Source: Paramacrobiotus richtersi (taxonomy: Eukaryota; Tardigrada; Eutardigrada; Parachela; Macrobiotidae). Taken from it: 64,000 bases of DNA. Of the stretch, positions 26,901 to 36,737 are shown piece by piece. Made by a program: the position numbers and the translations under genes. Below the pieces are notes generated by a model that saw only the letters and a program-made list of their open reading frames with translations, did no database searches and was not told where the DNA came from. Location: the NCBI GenBank assembly GCA_034698045.1, contig JAQGAU010000001.1, positions 1 to 64,000 of the forward strand, given 5' to 3'. Each line of letters opens with the position of its first letter. Position 1 is the stretch's first letter.

Positions 26901-27125
26901 ATCCATGTCAGCGATGCAATGGCGAAGGCTTTGGAGACAGACGAGACGTTTCGGATTTATGAACGTGGCAAGACATGGCTTAAGGTATACTTTTCGTAAT
27001 GTGCGTAATATTTGTAGTAACGTTGTAACGTAATGATTCGCAACTACACTTTGGGTGCAAAGATGCAAAAACGTCTTTGGTTTTAGGGTTTAGGGGAGGT
27101 TTCGACGTTTTGGCTTGAAGGTTAA
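20976..27125 (+). CDS. RGC4: class-1 receptor guanylyl cyclase lacking first metal Asp
   Basis: Twenty-one exons join in frame to 1018 residues: 20976-21309, 21505-21543, 21630-21654, 22558-22862, 22947-22990, 23046-23084, 23168-23242, 23322-23462, 23543-23593, 23658-23837, 23906-24050, 24115-24193, 24895-25132, 25193-25369, 25433-25721, 25782-26085, 26232-26457, 26513-26648, 26726-26774, 26843-26984, 27087-27125. Most exon lengths equal those of RGC3 to the base; exons 13 and 14 of RGC3 are one exon here (24895-25132). Domains follow the family order: signal peptide (MTAHFVTSAVISLCLF), ectodomain, membrane segment (GMVIGILVSTAVVVVYLV), kinase homology domain, signalling helix (EIEKCDTLLGEVLPR), cyclase. 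The first metal Asp is Gly (LLFTGVSGF); VETITD, RYC and NVTSRLV are kept. Introns 3 and 12 carry a piggyBac-like MITE and a foldback element. AATAAA at 27181 follows the stop. Two upstream in-frame Met codons exist (20901, 20931); 20976 gives the best signal peptide. Confidence 0.9.
21677..22204. mobile_element. piggyBac-like MITE in RGC4 intron 3
   Basis: A 528-base segment begins CCCTCGCCCCC and ends with the exact inverse GGGGGCGAGGG. It is flanked on both sides by TTAA (21673-21676 and 22205-22208). A TTAA target and CCCT/AGGG ends are the hallmark of the piggyBac superfamily. There is no transposase frame, so it is non-autonomous. Inside are several CGGTGTG/CACACCG palindromic motifs, for example at about 21849. 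It lies wholly within an intron and should be spliced out. Confidence 0.85.
24201..24745. mobile_element. Foldback (long inverted repeat) element in RGC4 intron 12
   Basis: A 545-base near-palindrome starts CAAGAACTTACCATATC and ends with the matching GATATAGTAAGTTCTTG; similarity between the arms continues to near the centre. It is flanked by the 7-base direct repeat GTACACC (24194-24200 and 24746-24752). The left copy is the splice donor of exon 24115-24193, so the insertion duplicated the donor sequence. There is no coding capacity. The superfamily is uncertain (7-8 base duplication). Confidence 0.85.
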
Positions 27126-27580
27126 TGTTACCCAAAAGGCACTATGGAACGTGGAGTTGTTCATTGTTCTAAAAGCTGAAAATAAACATTTTTGATTCAA
27201 CGAACAGTTGACCATGGTACAGTTGTCGGCACACACTGCACATACAAGAGATAACGGAAATCTGTTTTTTACGCTTCGGTACGAACAGTTCACCATAAAC
27301 ATATCGGCAAAGATCACAAGTTAGCTAACTACCACCAGCACTACAGCCAAGCCCTTTTTCCCTGTTGGACTGCAGAACAATGAGACTGTAAAAACTTGGT
27401 CCAGTAATTGTTTATAAATCTTTTTTATTGAATCTCTAAACGGTGTTTATATTACTGTTACTAGCAGAGCATAAAGGAAAGACGTATGCCATATCTGAAA
27501 GCCGATGTACGTAGTTTGCTAACCAGAACCCTGATTGGTTCTTTACGTTACCACGTTAAACAGCAAACATTTCGGTCAAA
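27126..27580. other. Convergent 3' region of RGC4 and RGC-A
   Basis: The two stop codons face each other 456 bases apart. A plus-strand AATAAA at 27181-27186 lies 56 bases past the RGC4 stop. A minus-strand AATAAA (TTTATT, 27423-27428) lies about 150 bases past the RGC-A stop. No other gene is seen. Confidence 0.55.
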
Positions 27581-30500
27581 CTATAAAATGTCTCCTGGGA
27601 TATCCATTTTACTACCCGCTTCCGATGCATTTGTTGAAGATTCCAGCCAAAACGTTCTCATTTCGCCTTTACCCTATTAGCAAGGTCCTCACAATTAACA
27701 GACGTGACAAGAGAGTGATAAAAGTTTCAGATTAGCAGACAGTTGAACATTACTCACTTTTATGACAACAAGGCCGCGAGGAACAAATAGAAGACCTTTT
27801 CCATCTTCAGCCAGAGTCTGGGCGGACTCGTTTACGTGGATCTTTCCGACTGTCATTCAAACATTCCGACGTTAAAACAAGTCTCAAAGTTACGACAAGT
27901 TTCAAGGTAACATTCTTTTGTTAAAACTAACAAGCAGCAAATGTGCGACGTTCGCTTCCTACCGCAGTCGGTTACTAACTTAGCATACACACATTTATAA
28001 TGAATTTTACTGTGTCAAACCTTCGCCACCAGTTTCCATGCGGCTGGCGGTGTTCACAGTATCGCCAAACCTGAAGCCGATTACAGAAATTTTATTCCTG
28101 TTGTGCCAATAATTGCAAAGCACCACAAACATCATCATAAAAGGCGAAAAAATCATTCGTTATTAACCAAACCTACAAGCAATATCGAGGCATTTTCCTG
28201 CCAATGACTCCCGCAACTACCGGCCCTGCAAGAAATATCACTTTACCAACAACCCAGACGTCCCGTCGAAGTAACTGTTGTCACCAGAGTTGATGCCAAT
28301 CCGGGCAGTTAGCTCGTACGATGCGAGAACAATCTCCGCGGAAGACAGCAAATGAAGCGCCAATTGACATAGTTCCGTTGCATGTTGCGTACCATTCCGC
28401 GTAGGTACTCCACTGGCCAGCTTTAATCACGAAACTCAGTTGAGAGAAATTTCCCATTATTCAGTCTCTTCTGTTACACTTACCATGTACGAATCATTGA
28501 TGGTTTCCACTTTATATGCATCGTACAATCCAAATATGCTGTCAAATTCCGAGTAGGCATTATTCAAGAGGGATACGATATCCCAAGGTGAGCAAGAGGA
28601 TAACAAGTTAAAAAACCCGGGAATGTCACTAAAGAGCACCGAAACACTGTCGAAAGTTTCCGGACTAATATCCTCTTTGATGCGTAGTTTGTGAACGATA
28701 GATCTATGGAAAACGTACACACTCGATATCACAACTACCAGACCAAGTATTTTCGTTATTATCGAGTTTACGTATTTCCCTAACCGACGGCAGCTGTACG
28801 TACTCAGTCGCCCTGTTCAAGGCATTTTGTGCCACCTAAAGTTTTTTAATTGCAGTCATTTGAATTTCTTATGGATTCGGTTTCAAATATGTTACGTACC
28901 GAATCACGAAACCACTAGCATTAGTGGGACGAATAATTAAGTTTTGTCAAAGTTTACCGAGGAAGAATTTCAGCCAACAGCTGATCCACATTATGACGTT
29001 CTTCCACCAGGCTGTTGGTCTTCTCCAAAACGGTAGCCTCCATTTGTTGATTTTGCTCGTCCATCATGCGGATAACATAATCAGCAATATTTTTCGGTAG
29101 TTTAAGCTGACCGAATTGTTTTTTGACTTGGGCCAAACTTGGACGAGCTGCTGAGTCTTCTAACTGACATAGGCTTGTCAATCGTGCCCACTTTTCGTAT
29201 GTCGAAGATTTGTGCGCGGGTTCCGTAAGCATAACATCGGTTTCTAAAATGCTCAAGATAAATACGTATCCGTATTGATTAGCAATGCATTGGACATACT
29301 TTTATGCGCCAGGAACGCTTGACTGATAATTCCAAAACTCCGCACATCATCGGATCGATAGTAGGCGGTCTTTTCCCGCAGTGTTGGAAACGGTTTTTGC
29401 TGCTTATTTCCCAGACATTCCAGCAGATGGAAACAACCTATCTTGGCGATTTTCAGACTGTACCGATGATTGATAAAACAAACACCGGTAGTGAGCATTC
29501 CATGGAACTGGAGGACAGAGTGTTGAATGTATAATAAACCCTACAAAATTTACAACAAATGTGTAAAAACTGCTTTTTACGAGGCAGTAAAGATTAAGTA
29601 TCCACCTGCAGCAGATCCCACAATAACGACAGCAGAATGGCATCATCACGCAGTACGGGACGTGAAAGAAGAATGTCATTCACGTTGCCGCGCTCGTCAA
29701 ATTCCCACACCAAAGAAAGCGATTCCTTCGTAACGCTTATCCCGTAAAAGTGTCCGATGTTTGGGTGCGACAACCTCAGCATCTATCAATTCAAGCTTTC
29801 AGGACACAAAGTTTGCTATGATTAGATCCGTGCTGTACATCTAGAATGACGGCGCGCAGTTTCGTGTTATACATGACAGAGAACTTGGACATTGAACTTC
29901 CAAGAGGCACCACCAAGGATCCACTTAGCATCATGCTGCTTTCTGCACTTTCCAAAAGAAGAGCAGAAAATATTTTGTCTTCGGCTCTTCTCCTGTTAAA
30001 AGAACACGTTCTGCACTAAACCGCTGACGATTACACTTGTCACTGCTGCTTATCGTACCTGATTACGTAAGCAATCAGAAAGGTCACGGAAAGCAGAAGA
30101 GCGACAGCTGCCACAGGGACGATAATTTCTGGAAAGACACCAAGAATTTCACAAGCCGAAAACGTGTTATATGGCGTATAAGTATTGCTAATAAAATTCT
30201 ACCTATGGCCATGGCTTTACAACTGTTTCCATCAAAGCCACAAAGCGGCACATCCGACGGAAACTGCCCGTCACCAAGCCATGTCCACAATAAAGGGTGC
30301 AGAACGGAGATCATGCTATTATCATATTTGCACGTGGCGGCAATCTGCATTATTTGCAAAAGATTAAATTTCATCATTATGTGAAGACTGTACGCTGTTT
30401 AAAGAACGATTTGCGTAGTAGACAGAGATTTCCTGCATCACCTCAAATTTTCCAGTGGTAGTATTCAAACGAAGTATCGGTGTGGATAATATGTTCTTTC

Positions 30501-32975
30501 CGTTCGGAAAGAATGCGATTTCTCGAGATGGTAGATTGTAGGTACGATTGAGCAAGTCTCTGATGAATTCCGCTGGAGTTATGGTATCCAGGTCGGGAAG
30601 CAGGCGTTCTAAGCCCTTTGAAAAAAATCGGAAATTATTCGTTCGCGTTAGCATCTTGTCATAATAATGGCTCCGTCAGAGCGCATACTTGTGCAAAAAT
30701 CAGCAGAACTTCCAGAAACAGAACAGAGGTGATGTCTCTCTAAAATCAAACAAAGGCTTTCAACTACGACGGTGCAAAGTGACATTTTTACTCACTTGTC
30801 CGTGTGGTGGAAGGGTTCGGTTCAGCATGATCTCCGAAAGTTCTGCAGACTGTCTTGTAAAATTTTCCAGATTCTCCCAGTTGATGCCCAGATCGGAAAT
30901 GATCAGAGCGCATTTAAAGGCCTGGAATGCTTTCTGTAGAAGACATCATTAGCGTGATGATGCTTTTCGTCTAGAGTACGTTAGGTTACTTACGTGATCA
31001 TCCATGTAACTCTCATAGCTGTCGTTTGTTACAGCTTTCCAGTGGAGAGGGTCTGGTGTATTGTAAGTCGGCTGGCGATCAGCTGCTATGAAAACCTAAC
31101 CAACACATTCACTTTATTTTGACACAGTTCGCAGCTGATGTAGATTGTATAACGGCATATCATGGTCACACTGTAGGTCTATATAATAATTTTAAACGAC
31201 TGCAGACTCATTTCGGCGGCACAGCCTTTCCAGTGACACAGGATTGTGACGGTTCAACAGGCAATTAACAATACGTATCGTGAAGTTTCTTTCAGAAAAC
31301 AAGGGGTAATTTTATTCTCGTTCATTCGACTTACAAAATCTCCATTTGTCATATTGGCATTGTATGCTGCAATCTGCGAATTTAAAATACCAATAAGACT
31401 AGTTTGAATACTATGTGCTCCAACGCGGATAAGGAAATAAGCTGCTTTGACGCTTACAAGAATTCTTCGCAGCAGTTTAGGCAAAGCCATGATGTAGATA
31501 ACTGGAACAGAAACATATGTTCTCTTAACTGCAGCAGTTATAAGAACTATTTGAATTAAAAACTGCGTTGTACTTCGAACATGTTGTTTCAGATCTAGCA
31601 GTATTTCCGTCGTATTTATTTCGAGGTTGCTGCTATTCAGTTTCGGCCGATACGCGTCACTGGCTTCGAACTGATTATCCCAGAAGTACGTGCGGAATCC
31701 GTTAAGACAGTCCCAGTAATACATCAAATCATCGTCTCCACAGAGCACACCAAAGATTTTCCACTTGTTCAACGTCATAATGGCCTTTAGCGTGCCAAAC
31801 ATATTGGAACTGGGTGTGTTATACAGATTGATCACGTTTGGAAGAACTGTAGTATTGGACAGTTCCGAAATTACGTTCGATGATAGAAAGACGAAGTCCG
31901 CCGCTACAGAACACCAGTACGAAAAGATATATTATTTCCACACGACTTATGGAAAACATTGTAAATTTTTCGTTAATACTGCGTGACAGCGGTAGTAAAG
32001 TACAGAGTACTAACTGGAATTGTTGCCGTTACTATTGAAAAGTTATATCCAAATAACGTAACTGTTGGACTTTCCACAAAGTGGTTCATGTGCTAGGACA
32101 CGTAATAATACTGATATCTCGGCAGTGTTAATCAGAAGTCATGAAACCAGCAGTCAGGAAATCGGGAACTGAAGAGTCGGTCAGTAAGAAGCGCGAATCC
32201 AGATGGGACAAATTGACAATAATACTGGCATCATGTGCTTAGGGTCAGGATTGGTTGTTGGGAATTGGGAGGCAATACATGCTAGTATGATCTGATCTCA
32301 GTTTTATCTGTGAAACGAATTCTAAACTAATGCTGCTTTTCAACTACGTACTGCGCTATTCACGAACTGCTGAAGATGCGAAACCATAAAGGTAGGTTCA
32401 TTACAGAACGTGTAGTTGCAAATGCAAAGGCTTACTTACCGGTGCTAAAATAGGCGAGATCTGGATTTGGATCCACGCAAAAATCTATCAAACAAACAGT
32501 CTTTGGAAAACACATTTCAAAAATAACATAAATTAAATGAAATTCTTGATGCGGAAATTCTAACAGCTGTCAAAGATCCCAGAATATTTGAACCCATATT
32601 GGAACAGCTGAACGTTTTTTTACCTCCACCCGCAACAACGGTTATCTGTTCCCTGCTAATCGGCTTAAACAATTCTGCCTGCCGGCCATATAATTCAGAA
32701 AACAGCGGGAGCGACCGTATGGCAATATCACAGGGATCAGGACCAATATTACTTCCATCGTTGGTAATCAAAGGAATCACACGCATTTCCGAGAATAACT
32801 CGGGATGCGACTGCCGGACTGTCTCAAACGTCACATTAAGCACAGCTGGATTTATATAACCAGTTATGTGGTGGTTGTAAGCTACCGTATCGTCCATTCC
32901 CAGAAAGACAAAATTTACTTTCAAAGCGGTAGCAAATACCTTTAATAAAGTAATTAACATAATCCTTCTGGACAT
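27581..32975 (-). CDS. RGC-A: class-2 receptor guanylyl cyclase, predicted active
   Basis: Receptor cyclase of a second type. The ectodomain starts with a signal peptide then KVNFVFLGMDDTVAYN and SREQITVVAGGG (first exon to 32624), a small Cys-containing exon (DFCVDPNPDLAYFST, 32484-32440) and a periplasmic-binding-like block (VFLSSN, WKIFGVLCGDDDLMYYW, about 31900-31555). The membrane segment is at 30128-30059 (EIIVPVAAVALLLSVTFLIAY). The kinase homology domain (LRLSHPNIGHFYG, LVWEFDERGNVNDILL; about 29990-29300) and signalling helix (RHNVDQLLAEILPR, to about 28958) follow. The cyclase domain (28703-27581) keeps both metal Asp residues (VLFSDIPGF; VETINDSYM), Cys (MPRYCL), and ends GKGEMRTFWLESS. 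Exon boundaries differ from class 1. The start at MSRRIM follows the RGC-B start; another Met is 6 bases upstream. Confidence 0.85.
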
Positions 32976-34119
32976 TAACATGACGGAGCAGTAATCGGGA
33001 AAGATATCAGATGTTGCGCCGAATGCAGGACTGCGCGACTGGAAATGTCATTAGAGCCGAACGGGTGAGGTTAAAGAGGTTATATTTGTAATTGCGTCAC
33101 CGTATGGAAAACGTTATTTGATTGACATGTGGATATGATTACATGCTAAATATTACCATTCGGATTACACTTGCACTGATCATTCTAACTTCCAGTACCT
33201 CGCCACAATTATGGATGATAAAGACTTTCCGCCGCTGCTTTGAACAGGCTTCCTCTCCGTTAAATAGCTAACTTGGAAACTATTCTTTCCAAACACCTGT
33301 TCGAATTCCGATAACGGACCAGCAGTATGATGACTTCTTGTCTCAATTACAGTGCGCAAGATGTTCGACGACATTTCAGTTAATGTTCTACAACAAATTA
33401 AATTCCAGTGGCCATGCTACTTATGCCAATGGGAACAGATGGTCATCGATTTTTTAACACTCCTCATACAACATTAATTTTGTATTTTAGTAGGATACAG
33501 CTACTACAGATGCATATCCCGGTAAACAGATCGATAAGGGTGTGTTTACAGCAGAATCTGATTAGGTAGCCTTGCGAACGTATTACCGGGACAAAATCAT
33601 AAGCGTGCTCTCATAATTATGCTGCAGGAAGCCAACATGAAGCATACGTTCAAGGAGACAAAATTCGTTTCGCCTGTTCGTAAATGACTGACACAACGAC
33701 AATTCATAACAGACTTCTCAAACTACACTTGTATATTAACAGTTCAAGTAGATATATGGTAGTGCTGCGTACTGAAAACTGAGGAATGTTTAGCTTTTAT
33801 TATGGCTCTCCCCCGTTACAAACGATTTCCAGCTTACTGCAATACGTTATTAAGCACGAGAGAGAATTTTATAGCAGCAGTCATCTTGCTGAAGAGGGCC
33901 TAAATGTGCGTTATATCGTTTGACAATTCCAGCGCGGACACATGTAAGGCCAAAAAACTTGCATTTAGTCAGGAATGGACTAAATCTTCAATGAACCAAA
34001 CTAAACATTCACAAAAAATGATCGCAATCCATTGAAAGAATTTGTTTTGGGACGGTAATCGATGGTGAGCAAGGTTCCCCACCGAGGACCAGAGTAAAGA
34101 AGAAGCACATGAAGACGGT
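32976..34119. other. Intergenic between RGC-A and K1
   Basis: About 1.1 kb that holds the RGC-A promoter and the K1 3' flank. No coding region, RNA gene or repeat was recognised. Confidence 0.4.
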
Positions 34120-36118
34120 TTATTTCTTTACGTAGTTAAACACCGTCCAGGTATTCAGTGTCGTGTCGTACGCTTCTGACCAGCGTGCATCTTCGAAAAT
34201 CTTCTTTCCTTTACCATCCTCCATTGTCTTCGTCTTGCCACAGCATATAACGATTCGGCCATAGTGAAGTCTGACACAGTGTTCAATTCGCGGTCCGTGC
34301 AAGTCGGCGATGGGTTCCCATTCCGGCTGACGGTCATCCAGCGTACCGCTGCTCAGACGACGCAAATCCAGACGATAGCCACGGTAGGCGTGGCCCCTAC
34401 CATCCCGACACGGCATGATTTCTATCCCCCCAATGACGTACAGACAGGTGCCACACTGAATCATTGCCGTGTCCCGTCGAGGCAGTGGCAACTTTGGCAG
34501 GTGACTCCATTGACCGGCTACGGTGTCGTACAGTGCGATGGTGTTTTTCGCTTCCCAGGTAGCACTTTTGTCACGCCAAACATCCATCCCGTAGGTCTTC
34601 AAGTATCCAATGTTGTAACTGTCGGCGATCCGTACGCGGCACAAGCAGTATCTAAACAGACGGCAAAAAGATCCCTAAGCGGACAAAGACTTGCTATTCC
34701 GTTGGCATTCGCATGTCAGTTTTACGAAAGTACGCCTATGTACGTTTAGGATAGATTAATCAAATCCTGCCCCTCTTTTAAGCCTACAGTATATATGTCT
34801 TCAGAACGGAAAAGACTCGGCTTACTGAGCTCTGTAGCCGCCTCTGTTTAGGCCGCCTCGCGGTAATGCATCACGCTCGTCGGTTGCCGAGTCCAGCTCC
34901 TCATGTTGTCGATTTTTCCAATTAATCCGACAGAATTTCCGGTTAAAGACGTTTGGCCCTTCCATAGTGTAAACATAGTCCCCAACAACGATGCCATTCG
35001 CGACCTTTTCCAGTATCATGTGATCTGCCAAAACTGCCACGTACGCATCATACAGTATTGCAGAGCTGGTTCGGTCCTTACCGTTTTTCTCGCCATGTGC
35101 GATGCGGATTGCTTTTTTGAGTCTTTTTGGCACAGTATTGGGTCTTTCGCACTGGCCGAGTAGAGGCTGGAGCAGCGGTGTGGTGTAGTCATCCCACACG
35201 ACTTCAGTGGCAATCAGACGCAAGATTTCCGGTTGCTTACGGGTGATTGGATCATGCTCACACCATGCGCTGATCGCCTAAAGAGTTCGGGTTTATCAAC
35301 TACTGTTACTGCGGCAGATACACCCAAACGAATTCGCCCGAAAGCCAACTAAAGCTATGAACCACAAACGTACGCGGTCGTTACACAAAAAGTATGATTG
35401 TGTCGATGATCTTGACTCGCACAGTTAGGTAAACTTTACCAAGCAAACGTCCTTTTCCGTTAAGGGTAAGAAACTATCATCGGACATCAACGTCACCAAT
35501 TCTTCAACAGTCAAATCCAAAAAAGAGCGGCACTTGCTGGCACTCTCCATTTTAAGCGAAATCCCCACTAACATCATAGCAGCAACCTGGCCAAAGGCAA
35601 ACGTATTCCATTTGCGCCATAAATGACACATTTCCTCCATTCCTAGCGTGGACAATATTGTCGGGAGCGCAGTCAGACAGTCCACTTCGAGTTGCTCCAG
35701 CTGGAAATATTTGGACAGAATGATAATATCCCACACATTTGCTGGACCGATTTTCAGATTTGTATTGGTAGTGCACAGACTGGACAGGACATCCAGGAGA
35801 GTGTCCATTTGCACGTTTTCGGGAGGGACCATCGACACAGTATCCAGAGTGCCGCCAGAGTGAAATCGAAACAGCGCGGCAAAATACGGGGAGCTCTCGA
35901 TGAGTCGTTGTTTCTCTGCCACAAGCACGGTGCTTCCGATGGATAGCTTGACTTTGCCAGCACTGATGTCTGGTTTTGGATCATGTTTCGGTTTCTGCAA
36001 GTATTCAGAACAGGGTGATGAGTGCGATTTCATGGTCGCAAACCTGCGAATAAAGTGCACAGAACTTCGATGCCGTAAACATGGTTTTGCTACTTGCCTC
36101 AAGTCTTTCCATGTTCAT
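34120..36118 (-). CDS. K1: BTB/BACK-Kelch-like protein
   Basis: Four exons give 519 residues in frame: 36118-36098, 35994-35440, 35277-34826, 34651-34120. The second exon encodes a BTB/POZ domain (VKLSIGSTVLVAEKQRLIES, SPYFAALFRF) followed by a BACK-like helical region (FQLEQLEVDCLTAL; LTVEELVTLMSDDSFLPL). The third exon continues BACK (AWCEHDP, LLQPLLGQCERP) into the first beta repeat (GIVVGDYVYTMEG). The last exon has Kelch-type blades (NTIALYDTVAGQWSHLPKLP, PRRDTAMIQCGTCLYVIGG, WSEAYDTTLNTW). BTB-Kelch proteins typically act as substrate adaptors of Cul3 ubiquitin ligases or as actin-linked scaffolds; which applies here is unknown. The first intron needs a GC donor (GAG|GCAAGT) to stay in frame, as in K2. 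There are two in-frame Met codons (36118, 36112); K2 has only the equivalent of the second. A hAT-type MITE sits directly upstream. Confidence 0.8.
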
Positions 36119-36737
36119 CGGAAGCAGTGACGAATTTAGACCGGTTTTGAGGGAGGGTCCGGGCTCCTCCAACAGAACGGTCCCCCCTTCTGTTGAATTT
36201 CGGCGAACCCACCCTATAGCATACCGGGAATGGGGGGGGGCCATGGCCGCCCGGCCCCCCCCCTAAATTCGTCCATGATCGGAAGATTTTTACGCCAGCG
36301 TTCTCCGCAGTAAAATTGTCAAAAACAATAATGACTCCAATTCTCCAAATATCAGAATGCGTGACTGACAAGAAGCAGGCGCACTGCCATTATTGCGTCT
36401 GTGTACGTATGGAATAGCATACACCCAAGGGGCGGACGCCAATGCATCCTCCTAACAACTGTCGAGTACATGTCGAGATGTTCGTTTACCCATACTTCAA
36501 GCTCCCTATCTTTTGTTTATGGTAACGGAATAAATATCAGTCTGTAACGAAACTAGCGACTGTTATACTGGAACATGTACTAAATTAATCGACGCAGATT
36601 GTGACTATTCGGGAATCATCAGTCTTATGGTTGTGTTACCGCGTATGTCCGGCGTTGTCCGCATCTGTTGCCCGAAACCTGCGTAGCAGTTAGCGTTCGA
36701 CGACAGGAGGCGACCGCCCATGCGATGCTAAGAATTA
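36119..36737. other. 5' flank of K1, homologous to the 5' flank of K2
   Basis: Outside the MITE, this stretch aligns with the region upstream of K2: ACACCCAAGGGGCGGA and GTAACGAAACTA occur in both, and AATTAATCGAC with CGGGAATCAT matches the far side of the bZIP gene. So K1 and K2 arose as a segmental duplication that included the promoter. The bZIP-containing segment found near K2 is absent here. Confidence 0.6.
36125..36277. mobile_element. hAT-type MITE at the 5' end of K1
   Basis: A 153-base element with ends CAGTGACGAATTTAG and (inverse) CATGGACGAATTTAG, flanked by the perfect 8-base direct repeat ATCGGAAG (36117-36124 and 36278-36285). An 8-base duplication and a CAGTG end fit the hAT superfamily. 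The element is GC-rich inside, with runs of G and C. The left duplication overlaps the first in-frame ATG of K1. The equivalent place in K2 has no insertion. Confidence 0.88.
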
